This document shows, in pieces, positions 7,464 through 13,432 of a stretch of DNA of 13,503 nt. Each line of letters starts with the position of its first letter. The stretch's first letter is position 1. The notes under the pieces were generated by a model that worked only from the letters and a program-made list of their open reading frames with translations, was not told the origin of the DNA and did not search any database. A program made the translations under genes and the position numbers. Where the stretch lies: contig CANQLQ010000023.1 of assembly GCA_947624755.1 (NCBI GenBank), positions 1 to 13,503 of the forward strand, in the 5' to 3' direction. The DNA is from an uncultured Clostridia bacterium (lineage in GTDB: Bacteria > Bacillota > Clostridia > Oscillospirales > Acutalibacteraceae).

Positions 7464-8576
7464 ATGAGAGCTTCAAACGTACTTGGTATTATTTATTCAA
7501 ATGTTGCTGACGAAAATGTCAGCGAGCTTACAAGCGCCAGAACCATGGGTTCTGTTCCTTTTGCGGGAAGGTACAGACTTATTGACTTTATTCTTTCCGA
7601 TATGGTCAACTGTGGAATTTCAAAAGTCGGAATCAGCACAAAGAGCAATTATCAGTCGCTTATGGATCACCTCGGCTCAGGCAAGCCATGGGATCTTTCA
7701 AGAAAACGCGAAGGTATAACTATTCTTCCTCCGTTCAATCTTTTAGGCAGCGGCGGAATGTATAAAAGCAGGATAGAAGCCCTTTCAAGCATGATGAACT
7801 ATATTTCAAGAAGCAATAAAGACTACGTTCTTTTTGCTGACAGTAATGTTGTATGCAATCTTGATTACGGTAAGCTTATTGATGATTATATTTCAAGCGG
7901 CGCAGATATTTCAATTGCATATAAGCGCGGTCTTCGTCCGAAAATCAAAAACCTTATGAGCTTTGAGTTTGACGGCGACAGAATCACCAAGATTGAAACA
8001 GCGGGAATTAAAGACGAAGCTGTTGATTATTCGCTTAATATTATTATCATCAAACGTGTTCTTCTTGAACGTCTTATTGACGGTGCAATGTCAATGGGCT
8101 ACACAAGCTTTGAAAGAGATATTATTGCAAAGAACCTTTCTTCTCTTTATGTCAAAGGCCACAAGGTTGAAGAGTATGCAAAAACAATCGACAGCATACA
8201 GGCTTATTATGACATCAGCATGGGACTTGTCGGCGGCGAATATAAAGAGTTATTCAACCGCGAAAGACCGATTTATACTAAAGTACGCGATGATGTTCCC
8301 GCAATTTACGGTATTTGTGCAAAGGCAAGCAATTCGCTTATTGCTGACGGCTGCATAATAAAGGGAACGGTTGAAAACAGTATTATTTTCCGCGGAGTAT
8401 ATATTGCCGAGGGAGCAGTTGTCAAAAACTCGATAATAATGCAGGATTCATATATAAGCCAGGGTTCAATAATCAACTGTGCAATTCTCGACAAGGGCGT
8501 TGTTGTTAAGCCGAACAGAGAACTTTCGGGTGCAGTTACCTATCCGCTTTATATCGGCAAGGAAATTACAGTGTAA
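7464..8576 (+). CDS. glgD: Glucose-1-phosphate adenylyltransferase regulatory subunit
   Basis: A 370-residue GlgC paralogue of the Firmicutes GlgD type. It keeps the fold (PFAGRYRLIDF at 32-42, a C-terminal beta-helix) but has lost the active site. The GGQGSRL loop is replaced by IIYSNVADENVS, and the Glg[11 protein letters not shown] motif becomes DSNVVCNLDY (126-135), with N128 in place of the catalytic Asp. In bacilli GlgD assembles with GlgC and raises its activity; a regulatory role here is inferred from that. The gene starts 2 bp after the glgC stop, and its AAAGGAG (7447-7453) lies inside the end of glgC, so the two are probably translationally linked. That suits subunits of one complex. 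Confidence 0.93.
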   Translation: MRASNVLGIIYSNVADENVSELTSARTMGSVPFAGRYRLIDFILSDMVNCGISKVGISTKSNYQSLMDHLGSGKPWDLSRKREGITILPPFNLLGSGGMYKSRIEALSSMMNYISRSNKDYVLFADSNVVCNLDYGKLIDDYISSGADISIAYKRGLRPKIKNLMSFEFDGDRITKIETAGIKDEAVDYSLNIIIIKRVLLERLIDGAMSMGYTSFERDIIAKNLSSLYVKGHKVEEYAKTIDSIQAYYDISMGLVGGEYKELFNRERPIYTKVRDDVPAIYGICAKASNSLIADGCIIKGTVENSIIFRGVYIAEGAVVKNSIIMQDSYISQGSIINCAILDKGVVVKPNRELSGAVTYPLYIGKEITV

Positions 8577-8621
8577 AAAGCTGATAACAAAATCTATCCA
8601 GCAAGGAAAGGATGACATATT

Positions 8622-10046
8622 TTGAAAGTACTATATGTTGCAAGTGAAGCACAGCCGTTTATGGCAAGCGGCGGACTCGGCGATGTTGCCGGCTCGCTTC
8701 CTCAGGCGCTGAGAAAAAGGCTTATCGGCTGCCGGGTCGTTATGCCGCTTTATGACACGATAAGACAGGAACTTAAAGATACAATGACATTCATCACAAG
8801 TATTTCTGTTCCCGTTGCATGGAGAAGGCAGTATTGCGGAATTTTTCAGGCAAAATATAAGGGCGTAATTTATTACCTTATAGATAACCAGTATTATTTT
8901 AAGCGTGACACGATCTACGGTCACTTTGATGACGCAGAAAGATTTACATTTTTCTCAAGAGCGGTTCTTGAAATTTTACCGCATATTGATTTCAAGCCGG
9001 ATATTATCCATTGTAATGACTGGCAGAGTGCGCTCACACCGGTGTTCTATTCAACAATGTATTCACAAGACCCGTGGTATCAGGGAATCAAAACCGTGTT
9101 CACTATTCATAATATTCAATATCAGGGAACATACGGCATGGATCTTGTGAGCGATGTTGTAGGACTTAAAGATGAAAATGCAAACATTCTTGAATATGAC
9201 GGAGATGTAAACTTTATGAAAGGCGCAATTGAATGTGCCGACAAGGTTACAACGGTTTCCCCGTCTTATGCAAACGAAATTCTTGACCCATGGTACAGTC
9301 ACGGCCTTGACTCTATTCTTCGTGAAAGACAATGGAAGCTTCAGGGTATACTCAACGGTATTGATACCGAAAGCTATGATCCCGAAACTGACGAAGCAAT
9401 TGCAATGAAATACAATTCGCAAAATGTTGCTCAGGGCAAAAAGAAGAACAAGGCACAGCTTCAGGAAAATATGGGACTTCCCATTCGTGAAGATGTTCCG
9501 GTAATAGGTATTGTAAGCCGTCTTGTTTCTCATAAAGGTCTTGACCTCATCAAAGCGGTTTTTGACGAGCTTCTTTCAACAACAGACGTTCAGGTCGTTG
9601 TTCTCGGTTCGGGCGACTGGCAGTATGAAAACTATTTCAGAGAGCTTGCGGACAGATATCACGACAAGATCGGTGTAAGAATCGGTTTTGAGCCGGCGCT
9701 TGCGAGAAAGATTTATGCAGGTGCGGATATATTCCTTATGCCGTCAAAGAGCGAGCCATGCGGACTTTCGCAAATGGTAGCTTTAAGGTATGGCACGGTT
9801 CCTATAGTAAGGGAAACCGGCGGCTTGAAGGACAGTATCACTGACAGCGGAGACGGTGCGGGTAACGGCTTTACATTCAAGACATATAATGCACACGATA
9901 TGCTTGGTGCGATTCACAGAGCGCTTGGGGCATATTGGAACAAGGAATATTGGCCGACACTTGTTAACCGCGCTGTAAATTGTGATTTTAGCTGGGGCAG
10001 GAGTGCAAACGAATATATCAAGATGTACAAGCAGCTTCTAAAGTGA
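8622..10046 (+). CDS. glgA: Glycogen synthase (ADP-glucose type, GT5)
   Basis: A 474-residue GT5 glycogen synthase that adds glucose from ADP-glucose to the growing alpha-1,4 chain. Motifs seen: SGGLGDVAGSLP (16-27), HCNDWQSAL (130-138), FTIHNIQYQG (160-169), LNGID (244-248), VSRLVSHKG with R300 and K305, PSKSEPCGL with E378, and the acceptor-end ETGGLKDS. Positions 15-16 are Ala-Ser where E. coli GlgA has the Lys-Thr of the KTGG motif (K15 is reported to help bind ADP-glucose). The start is TTG 8622: AAAGGA lies 9 nt upstream, there is no in-frame ATG nearby, and MKVLYVASEA matches the family N terminus. It lies 45 bp after glgD and is the last gene of the operon, followed by the hairpin at 10165-10201. 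Confidence 0.95.
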   Translation: MKVLYVASEAQPFMASGGLGDVAGSLPQALRKRLIGCRVVMPLYDTIRQELKDTMTFITSISVPVAWRRQYCGIFQAKYKGVIYYLIDNQYYFKRDTIYGHFDDAERFTFFSRAVLEILPHIDFKPDIIHCNDWQSALTPVFYSTMYSQDPWYQGIKTVFTIHNIQYQGTYGMDLVSDVVGLKDENANILEYDGDVNFMKGAIECADKVTTVSPSYANEILDPWYSHGLDSILRERQWKLQGILNGIDTESYDPETDEAIAMKYNSQNVAQGKKKNKAQLQENMGLPIREDVPVIGIVSRLVSHKGLDLIKAVFDELLSTTDVQVVVLGSGDWQYENYFRELADRYHDKIGVRIGFEPALARKIYAGADIFLMPSKSEPCGLSQMVALRYGTVPIVRETGGLKDSITDSGDGAGNGFTFKTYNAHDMLGAIHRALGAYWNKEYWPTLVNRAVNCDFSWGRSANEYIKMYKQLLK

Positions 10047-10067
10047 GCTAAGGAGTAAAGTTCTTTG

Positions 10068-10091
10068 GTTACTTTCTTTCAAGAAAGTAAC
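10068..10091. repeat. Short perfect hairpin after glgA
   Basis: GTTACTTTCTT (10068-10078) and AAGAAAGTAAC (10081-10091) form an 11-bp perfect stem with a 2-nt loop. No T-run follows. The context resembles dispersed intergenic repeats of gut Clostridia, from memory only. It may be an RNA-stabilising 3' hairpin. The segment from here to 10164 holds nothing else recognisable. Confidence 0.6.
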
Positions 10092-10164
10092 GCCAAGCGG
10101 CGAGCGGTCGGGTACTTGCGTACGGCTCATATTGCGTGCAAGTGTGATGAAGTAATAAAAATTT

Positions 10165-10210
10165 ACACCGCAGAGGTAATTTGTTGTAACCTCTGCGGTG
10201 TTAGTGTTTG
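10165..10210. terminator. Bidirectional terminator between glgA and the XRE regulator
   Basis: The arms ACACCGCAGAGGT (10165-10177) and ACCTCTGCGGTGT (10189-10201) form a 13-bp perfect stem with an 11-nt loop. On the plus strand a weak T-rich tail follows (TTAGTGTTTGT). On the minus strand the stem is followed by AAATTTTTATT, a better U-run, so it should also stop the leftward regulator transcript. Confidence 0.8.
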
Positions 10211-10271
10211 TATGCATGGTTATATAAGTAGTAACTAAAAACGAGAATGAAATCCATACTTCTCTTGATTT

Positions 10272-10613
10272 TTAATTTTGCTTGTATTTATATATTTTTT
10301 CTACGATATCGAAAAGTCTCGCAGCCTCTTTTTCATCAAGACTTGAAAAGAACTCGAATGCTTTATACGGTGTGCTGATAGACTTGTTGTTTTGATATTC
10401 ACTCATGTTTTCCAACAGCTTTTCAATTGAAATTTCCAAGGCGGCAGAAATTTTCAACAGACTCAAAATTGTTGGATTTTTCTCTCCACGCTCCAACTGA
10501 CCTATATAAGTGGTATGCAGCTCACTAAGTTCAGCGAGCTTTTCTTGACTTAAAGCCCTTTTTAATCTGTAGGTTCTGATTCTTTGTCCTAAAATTGCAG
10601 TTACTTCACTCAA
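10272..10613 (-). CDS. XRE-family transcriptional regulator
   Basis: A 113-residue protein with an N-terminal helix-turn-helix of the Cro/C1/XRE type (about 8-63: LGQRIRTYR..., LSQEKLAELSELHTTYIGQLERGEKNPT, ISAALEISIEKLL) and a short helical C-terminal tail probably used for dimerisation. The start is TTG 10613, supported by AAAGAGGTG (10621-10629 on the plus strand) with 7-nt spacing. It is transcribed leftward, convergent with glgA and divergent from the zinc-ribbon/TM2 gene. The spacer carries three phased operator-like repeats, so it probably represses the TM2 promoter and itself. The target assignment is inferred from position. Its base composition is more AT-rich than the glycogen operon. 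Confidence 0.85.
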   Translation of the reverse strand: MSEVTAILGQRIRTYRLKRALSQEKLAELSELHTTYIGQLERGEKNPTILSLLKISAALEISIEKLLENMSEYQNNKSISTPYKAFEFFSSLDEKEAARLFDIVEKIYKYKQN

Positions 10614-10637
10614 TAACGGTCACCTCTTTAACTATAA

Positions 10638-10711
10638 ATACTATAGTAAATCTGAAATATTTTCTATATACTATTGACTTTTGAAATAAGGTAATATATA
10701 CTATAGTAAAT
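10638..10711. promoter_or_regulatory. Three operator-like repeats at exact 30-bp spacing
   Basis: ATACTATAGTAAAT occurs at 10638-10651 and again at 10698-10711. A half-degenerate copy beginning ATACTAT lies at 10668, exactly midway. The core TACTATAGTA is a perfect 10-bp palindrome, as expected for a dimeric XRE repressor site. A 30-bp period is close to three helical turns, so bound dimers would sit on one face of the DNA. The sites lie between the divergent XRE and TM2 genes. Confidence 0.75.
10674..10702 (+). promoter_or_regulatory. Promoter of the TM2 gene, overlapped by operators
   Basis: TTGACT (10674-10679) and TATACT (10697-10702) with 17-bp spacing. The -35 touches the middle operator-like repeat and the -10 overlaps the right one, an arrangement expected for repression. 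Confidence 0.7.
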
Positions 10712-10933
10712 AGTGTGGCAAAAATCTCTATAATAGCATTTGGTTTAAAACATAATATAGAATACTTTGTGTATTTTAAGCAAAAAATACTGCTTAAAGA
10801 TATAGCACAAGATGTGATTTTGAGTTGTAGTATTGTTATATTTGGTATAAGGAACGGCATATTTTACAAGCTGTTCAATTATATAAAAAATAATGTCGTA
10901 TGTTTATGACAAAAAAAGAAGGAGTATAAATTT
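10712..10933 (+). promoter_or_regulatory. AT-rich 5' leader of the TM2 gene
   Basis: About 220 nt of AT-rich sequence with no credible gene. Short reading frames on both strands lack ribosome binding sites. It contains one small hairpin, TTTAAGCA (10775-10782) with TGCTTAAA (10791-10798) and an 8-nt loop. The far end carries the GAAGGAG site of the TM2 gene. Nothing else is recognisable. Confidence 0.4.
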
Positions 10934-11299
10934 ATGGAATCGAAAAAATATTGTAGCAACTGCGGCGGCGAAATGGACGAAAACGCAGCGGTATGCGTCA
11001 AATGTGGTACAGCAGTGGAAAAAGACCCATTAGGTGGAATAGGCACAAACGACAAAAAGTCTAAAATAGTTGCAGGAATTTTAGCAATAACCTTAGGAGA
11101 GTTTGGCGTAGATAAGTTCTATTTGGGTTACAATAAAGCAGGAGTGGCTAGAGTAGTTACAACATTAGTGTCGCTGGTTTTGTGTTTAGTATTTATCGGT
11201 ATAATTGTTTTTCTTGCCGTTGAGGTTTGGTGTATTTATGATGCGGTTAAGATATTTATCGGGAAAACACCGGACGCAAATGGTAACAAACTTGTATAG
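10934..11299 (+). CDS. Zinc-ribbon/TM2-domain membrane protein
   Basis: A 121-residue protein with an N-terminal zinc ribbon (C7, C10, C21, C24 in CSNC...CVKC) and a TM2 domain (about 43-108). The TM2 signature GEFGVDKFYLGY (55-66) lies between two predicted membrane helices, about 44-60 and 76-100. The family is common in Firmicutes but its biochemical role is unknown. The zinc ribbon probably faces the cytoplasm. The ATG start follows GAAGGAG with 9-nt spacing. It lies downstream of the operator-covered promoter and is divergent from the XRE regulator, so it is the likely target of that switch. The lipoprotein gene 171 bp downstream could be co-transcribed, because no terminator is visible between them. 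Confidence 0.88.
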   Translation: MESKKYCSNCGGEMDENAAVCVKCGTAVEKDPLGGIGTNDKKSKIVAGILAITLGEFGVDKFYLGYNKAGVARVVTTLVSLVLCLVFIGIIVFLAVEVWCIYDAVKIFIGKTPDANGNKLV

Positions 11300-11367
11300 G
11301 CAAATAGTATTAACAATTAGTGATTGAATAATATCGTTGCGTATATTTTTATAATAGCCGGCTTAAC

Positions 11368-11386
11368 TAAGGAATCACTGATTAAT
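11368..11386. repeat. Left copy of the inverted repeat flanking the lipoprotein gene
   Basis: TAAGGAATCACTGATTAAT is the exact reverse complement of 12135-12153. If the outer TA is a target duplication, the terminal repeat proper is 17 bp. A TATAAT box (11393-11398) lies just inside, without a convincing -35. Confidence 0.8.
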
Positions 11387-11470
11387 ACGGGCTATAATAT
11401 AGGACGAAATAGGTTAAATAACATACCTAAATCAAAAAACTTTTATTTAAAAAAAGGAAGGTTAAAAAGT

Positions 11471-12139
11471 ATGCATTCTATGAAAAAAGTTTTGTCAGTT
11501 TTATTAGCAATTATTATCGTTTTCAGTTTTTGTTCTTGCGCAAACAGTTCTTCTGATAACGATTCTTCCGGTAGTGGTTCTTCAAACAATTCTTTATTTT
11601 CTAAAAAGGATACTGAACCGCTCAATGCGCAGAATTTTGTATCACGTCTCAAGGATTCAGATGGATTTTTATATAGTTTTAGTGGTGATTCAGCAAAGGT
11701 ATTATACTTTTTAGAAGACGATTCAATTTTTAAATATGCAGAAATAGAGGATTATGAAACATTAAGTTTTGACTATCAAGAATTATCCAACTCATTCTTC
11801 GAATGCAATATTGAAATATATAATGATTCCCATTGTTCAATTACTTGGGATATCTGGGAAGGTTCATTCAGTTGTACCCTTGCTTATGCTGGCCCGGAGA
11901 ATAGGTTTATTATCTTCACTCGAGATAAACGTTATAAAGAAGGAGATGTTGATTTTACAATTTATGATATTTTCCCGAAGGCAGATATCTTTATGAGTAA
12001 GGAAGATATGAAATCTTTCTTAAAAAGTTTTTCGGCTTTAGTAGAAAAGTATTCCGAAGAGGAGTTAGAAGTACTCTATCCGTCAACTCTTGAAGGCCAA
12101 ATTAAATTAATCACCGACTGCATAGAATCGGCGAATTAA
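11471..12139 (+). CDS. Small predicted lipoprotein, function unknown
   Basis: A 222-residue predicted lipoprotein. The N terminus has a short basic segment (MHSMKK), a hydrophobic core (about 7-20) and a cysteine cluster FCSC, where C23 is the likely lipidated residue with Ser at -1. A Ser/Asn/Gly/Asp-rich linker (24-42) follows, then a globular domain of about 170 residues with many acidic and aromatic positions. I do not recognise the globular family. ATG 11471 is chosen because AAGGAAGG (11454-11461) lies 9 nt upstream; an ATG at 11480 is too far from it. A longer open frame begins at TTG 11324 but has no signal before this point. The gene is enclosed by a perfect 19-bp inverted repeat whose right copy contains the stop codon, suggesting it is cargo of a small mobile or formerly mobile unit. 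Confidence 0.75.
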   Translation: MHSMKKVLSVLLAIIIVFSFCSCANSSSDNDSSGSGSSNNSLFSKKDTEPLNAQNFVSRLKDSDGFLYSFSGDSAKVLYFLEDDSIFKYAEIEDYETLSFDYQELSNSFFECNIEIYNDSHCSITWDIWEGSFSCTLAYAGPENRFIIFTRDKRYKEGDVDFTIYDIFPKADIFMSKEDMKSFLKSFSALVEKYSEEELEVLYPSTLEGQIKLITDCIESAN

Positions 12140-12153
12140 TCAGTGATTCCTTA
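12135..12153. repeat. Right copy of the inverted repeat flanking the lipoprotein gene
   Basis: ATTAATCAGTGATTCCTTA exactly matches the reverse complement of 11368-11386. It supplies the TAA stop (12137-12139) of the lipoprotein gene and also the stop of the opposite-strand remnant, so it sits at a tight convergent junction. Confidence 0.8.
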
Positions 12154-12810
12154 ATTACAAAACATCGAACAACCGAGCAGCCAAAACGGTCGCTCGGTTG
12201 TGTTTTTATTAAGGAAGCTCTGAGTGCTTTCTCGGTTTAAATTTTCTTTCTTAATAAACCTTCTGTGAACATAGAAGGACAGTGCCACCGTAAGTATATC
12301 CGCCAAAAGCTGGGACCAGACAAGTCCATACATTCCGATAACCTTGTTGAGTATGAACAGCATCGGTATGTTGAATACAGCCCAGCGCATTACACCGAGA
12401 AAGAGTGCTTCGCTTTCAATTTTATCAAAGATTTCAATGTCCTTTTCATAGCAACCCTGCAAACGCAAAGCGGCTTCTTTTTCTGTCATCTTAAGATGAT
12501 CGTAAAGCATATCTCTCCATGTTGATTCGCTCCGGCACGGATTAATGCAAGCTAAGAATTTTGCAATTTTATCTGAGTTAGCATACCATTTTTTGCGTAT
12601 ACAATCAGCAGCCTTTTGATTGTGATCTTTTGATGCGTTAACAAGTTCGCCGCCGATTTGTATATGCTCAGTGAGCAACATCCGAAAATGATCTGCTTTC
12701 TCTTCACCGTAAAACGGCTCAAGCATTTGACAAAAATCATTAATATCACATGAAAACTTGATATAAAATATCAATAATAGCATGAGATGTAATGTTATGA
12801 TTAATTTCAA
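12151..12810 (-). pseudogene. Chimeric remnant: small helical protein fragment fused to a MATE transporter C-terminus
   Basis: An open frame of 219 codons that reads as two gene fragments joined in frame. Residues about 22-137 (NDFCQMLEPFYG, KKWYANSDKIAKFLACINP, MLYDHLKMTEKEAALRLQG, IEIFDKIESEAL) resemble a small helical Clostridial family often labelled, doubtfully, as acetylglutamate kinase. Residues about 138-188 (MRWAVFNIPMLFI, GMYGLVWSQLLADILT, SFYVHRRF) look like the last helices of a MATE-type multidrug transporter. The remaining C-terminal residues are the reverse reading of a terminator and of the 12135-12153 repeat. The only starts are a TTG (12810) or ATG (12783) without a ribosome binding site, and the first 20 residues fit neither family. 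A deletion joining two neighbours is the simplest explanation. Family matches are from memory. Confidence 0.6.
12169..12208 (+). terminator. Rho-independent terminator after the lipoprotein gene
   Basis: The 10-bp stem ACAACCGAGC (12169-12178) with GCTCGGTTGT (12192-12201) and a 13-nt loop is followed by GTTTTT. It lies outside the right inverted repeat, 30 bp after the stop codon. Confidence 0.85.
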
Positions 12811-12851
12811 GTTATTTGGTTTAAGAATTGAGTTTTAAAGACAGAAAAAAC

Positions 12852-12881
12852 TTGACACAACAAGCTCTGCACTTGTATTTT
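12852..12881 (+). promoter_or_regulatory. Candidate promoter of the second XRE gene
   Basis: TTGACA (12852-12857) and TATTTT (12876-12881) with 18-bp spacing on the plus strand. The leader to the start at 13007 would be about 120 nt and would cross the opposing promoter at 12909-12937. Confidence 0.4.
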
Positions 12882-12908
12882 CCTATCTTCCATTTATCAG
12901 CTACTGAT

Positions 12909-12937
12909 ATTTTACAAAATAAATCAAAATTTGTCAA
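12909..12937 (-). promoter_or_regulatory. Strong minus-strand promoter upstream of the chimeric remnant
   Basis: On the minus strand TTGACA (12932-12937) and TAAAAT (12909-12914) are 17 bp apart, the same architecture as the nanA promoter. A small palindrome, ATCAG-CTA-CTGAT (12896-12908), sits just past the -10 at the likely transcription start. It now points at a broken gene. Confidence 0.6.
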
Positions 12938-13006
12938 GCACAAATAATCATTAGTGATAAGTATAAACTGTAACACGTAAGGTAAAATTATCAAGAGGTG
13001 ATTGTT

Positions 13007-13300
13007 GTGCTTATAATTACTGCGGAAAGAATTAAGGAACTCAGGGAGCGCAGCGGCTTTACTCAAACCGAACTTGCAAAAAGACTGTCCGTTACTCGGT
13101 CAAGTGTAAACGCATGGGAAATGGCTCTGACTGTTCCGACAACGTATAAGCTGATTGAAATTGCTCAACTTTTCCATGTTTCAACAGATTATTTGCTTGG
13201 AATATCCGCTGAAGAATATATAAACATTGAATCACTTGACAGCAAGGAAAAGAAAATTATAATTGAACTTATGACATACTTTTCCGACAATAAAAATTGA
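13007..13300 (+). CDS. XRE-family transcriptional regulator
   Basis: A roughly 97-residue regulator made almost entirely of an XRE helix-turn-helix (about 6-63: ITAERIKELRERSG, FTQTELAKRLSVTRSSVNAWE, IEIAQLFHVSTDYLLG) with a short acidic C-terminal helix (DSKEKKIIIELMTYF). GTG 13007 is preferred because AAGAGGTG (12993-13000) lies 6 nt upstream; a GTG at 12998 is itself part of that site. TTG 13004 is a possible alternative. Upstream are two opposing promoters and a short palindrome that it might control. Its target is unknown. It is not closely similar to the regulator at 10272-10613 outside the shared fold. Confidence 0.85.
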   Translation: MLIITAERIKELRERSGFTQTELAKRLSVTRSSVNAWEMALTVPTTYKLIEIAQLFHVSTDYLLGISAEEYINIESLDSKEKKIIIELMTYFSDNKN

Positions 13301-13371
13301 GGAAATGAAAGTTGGAATTACTAAACAGCCAAAATTCGTTTTAATAAATTGCAGTTGTTTTATTCACCCTT

Positions 13372-13432
13372 TCAAAAAAAATAAAAAAACTTTCAAAAAA
13401 GTGTTGACAAACACTTTTGAAAGTGATATACT
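13372..13432 (+). promoter_or_regulatory. Near-consensus promoter with A-rich upstream element, probably rrn
   Basis: TTGACA (13404-13409) and TATACT (13427-13432) are exactly 17 bp apart, with an A-rich UP-element-like tract at 13372-13400. The spacer between the boxes is a palindrome, CACTTTTGAAAGTG (13412-13425). Strength and following leader suggest an rRNA operon promoter. The stretch 13301-13371 holds nothing recognisable. Confidence 0.7.

Noticed and set aside
10068..10091. glgA terminator at the short hairpin
   Set aside because: No U-run follows; the stem at 10165-10201 is the better terminator.
10606..10909. Small open frames on both strands in the XRE-TM2 spacer (84 and 64 codons)
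   Set aside because: They overlap the operators, promoter and leader, have no ribosome binding site and consist of low-complexity AT-rich codons.
11324..11470. N-terminal extension of the lipoprotein from TTG 11324
   Set aside because: It would bury the signal peptide inside the protein and cross the left inverted repeat; ATG 11471 has a strong ribosome binding site.
12265..12525. Plus-strand open frame opposite the chimeric remnant
   Set aside because: The minus strand carries the recognisable families; this frame has no start signal or domain.
12821..13066. Minus-strand 81-codon frame overlapping the second XRE start
   Set aside because: It spans both promoters and the regulator's ribosome binding site and shows no family features.
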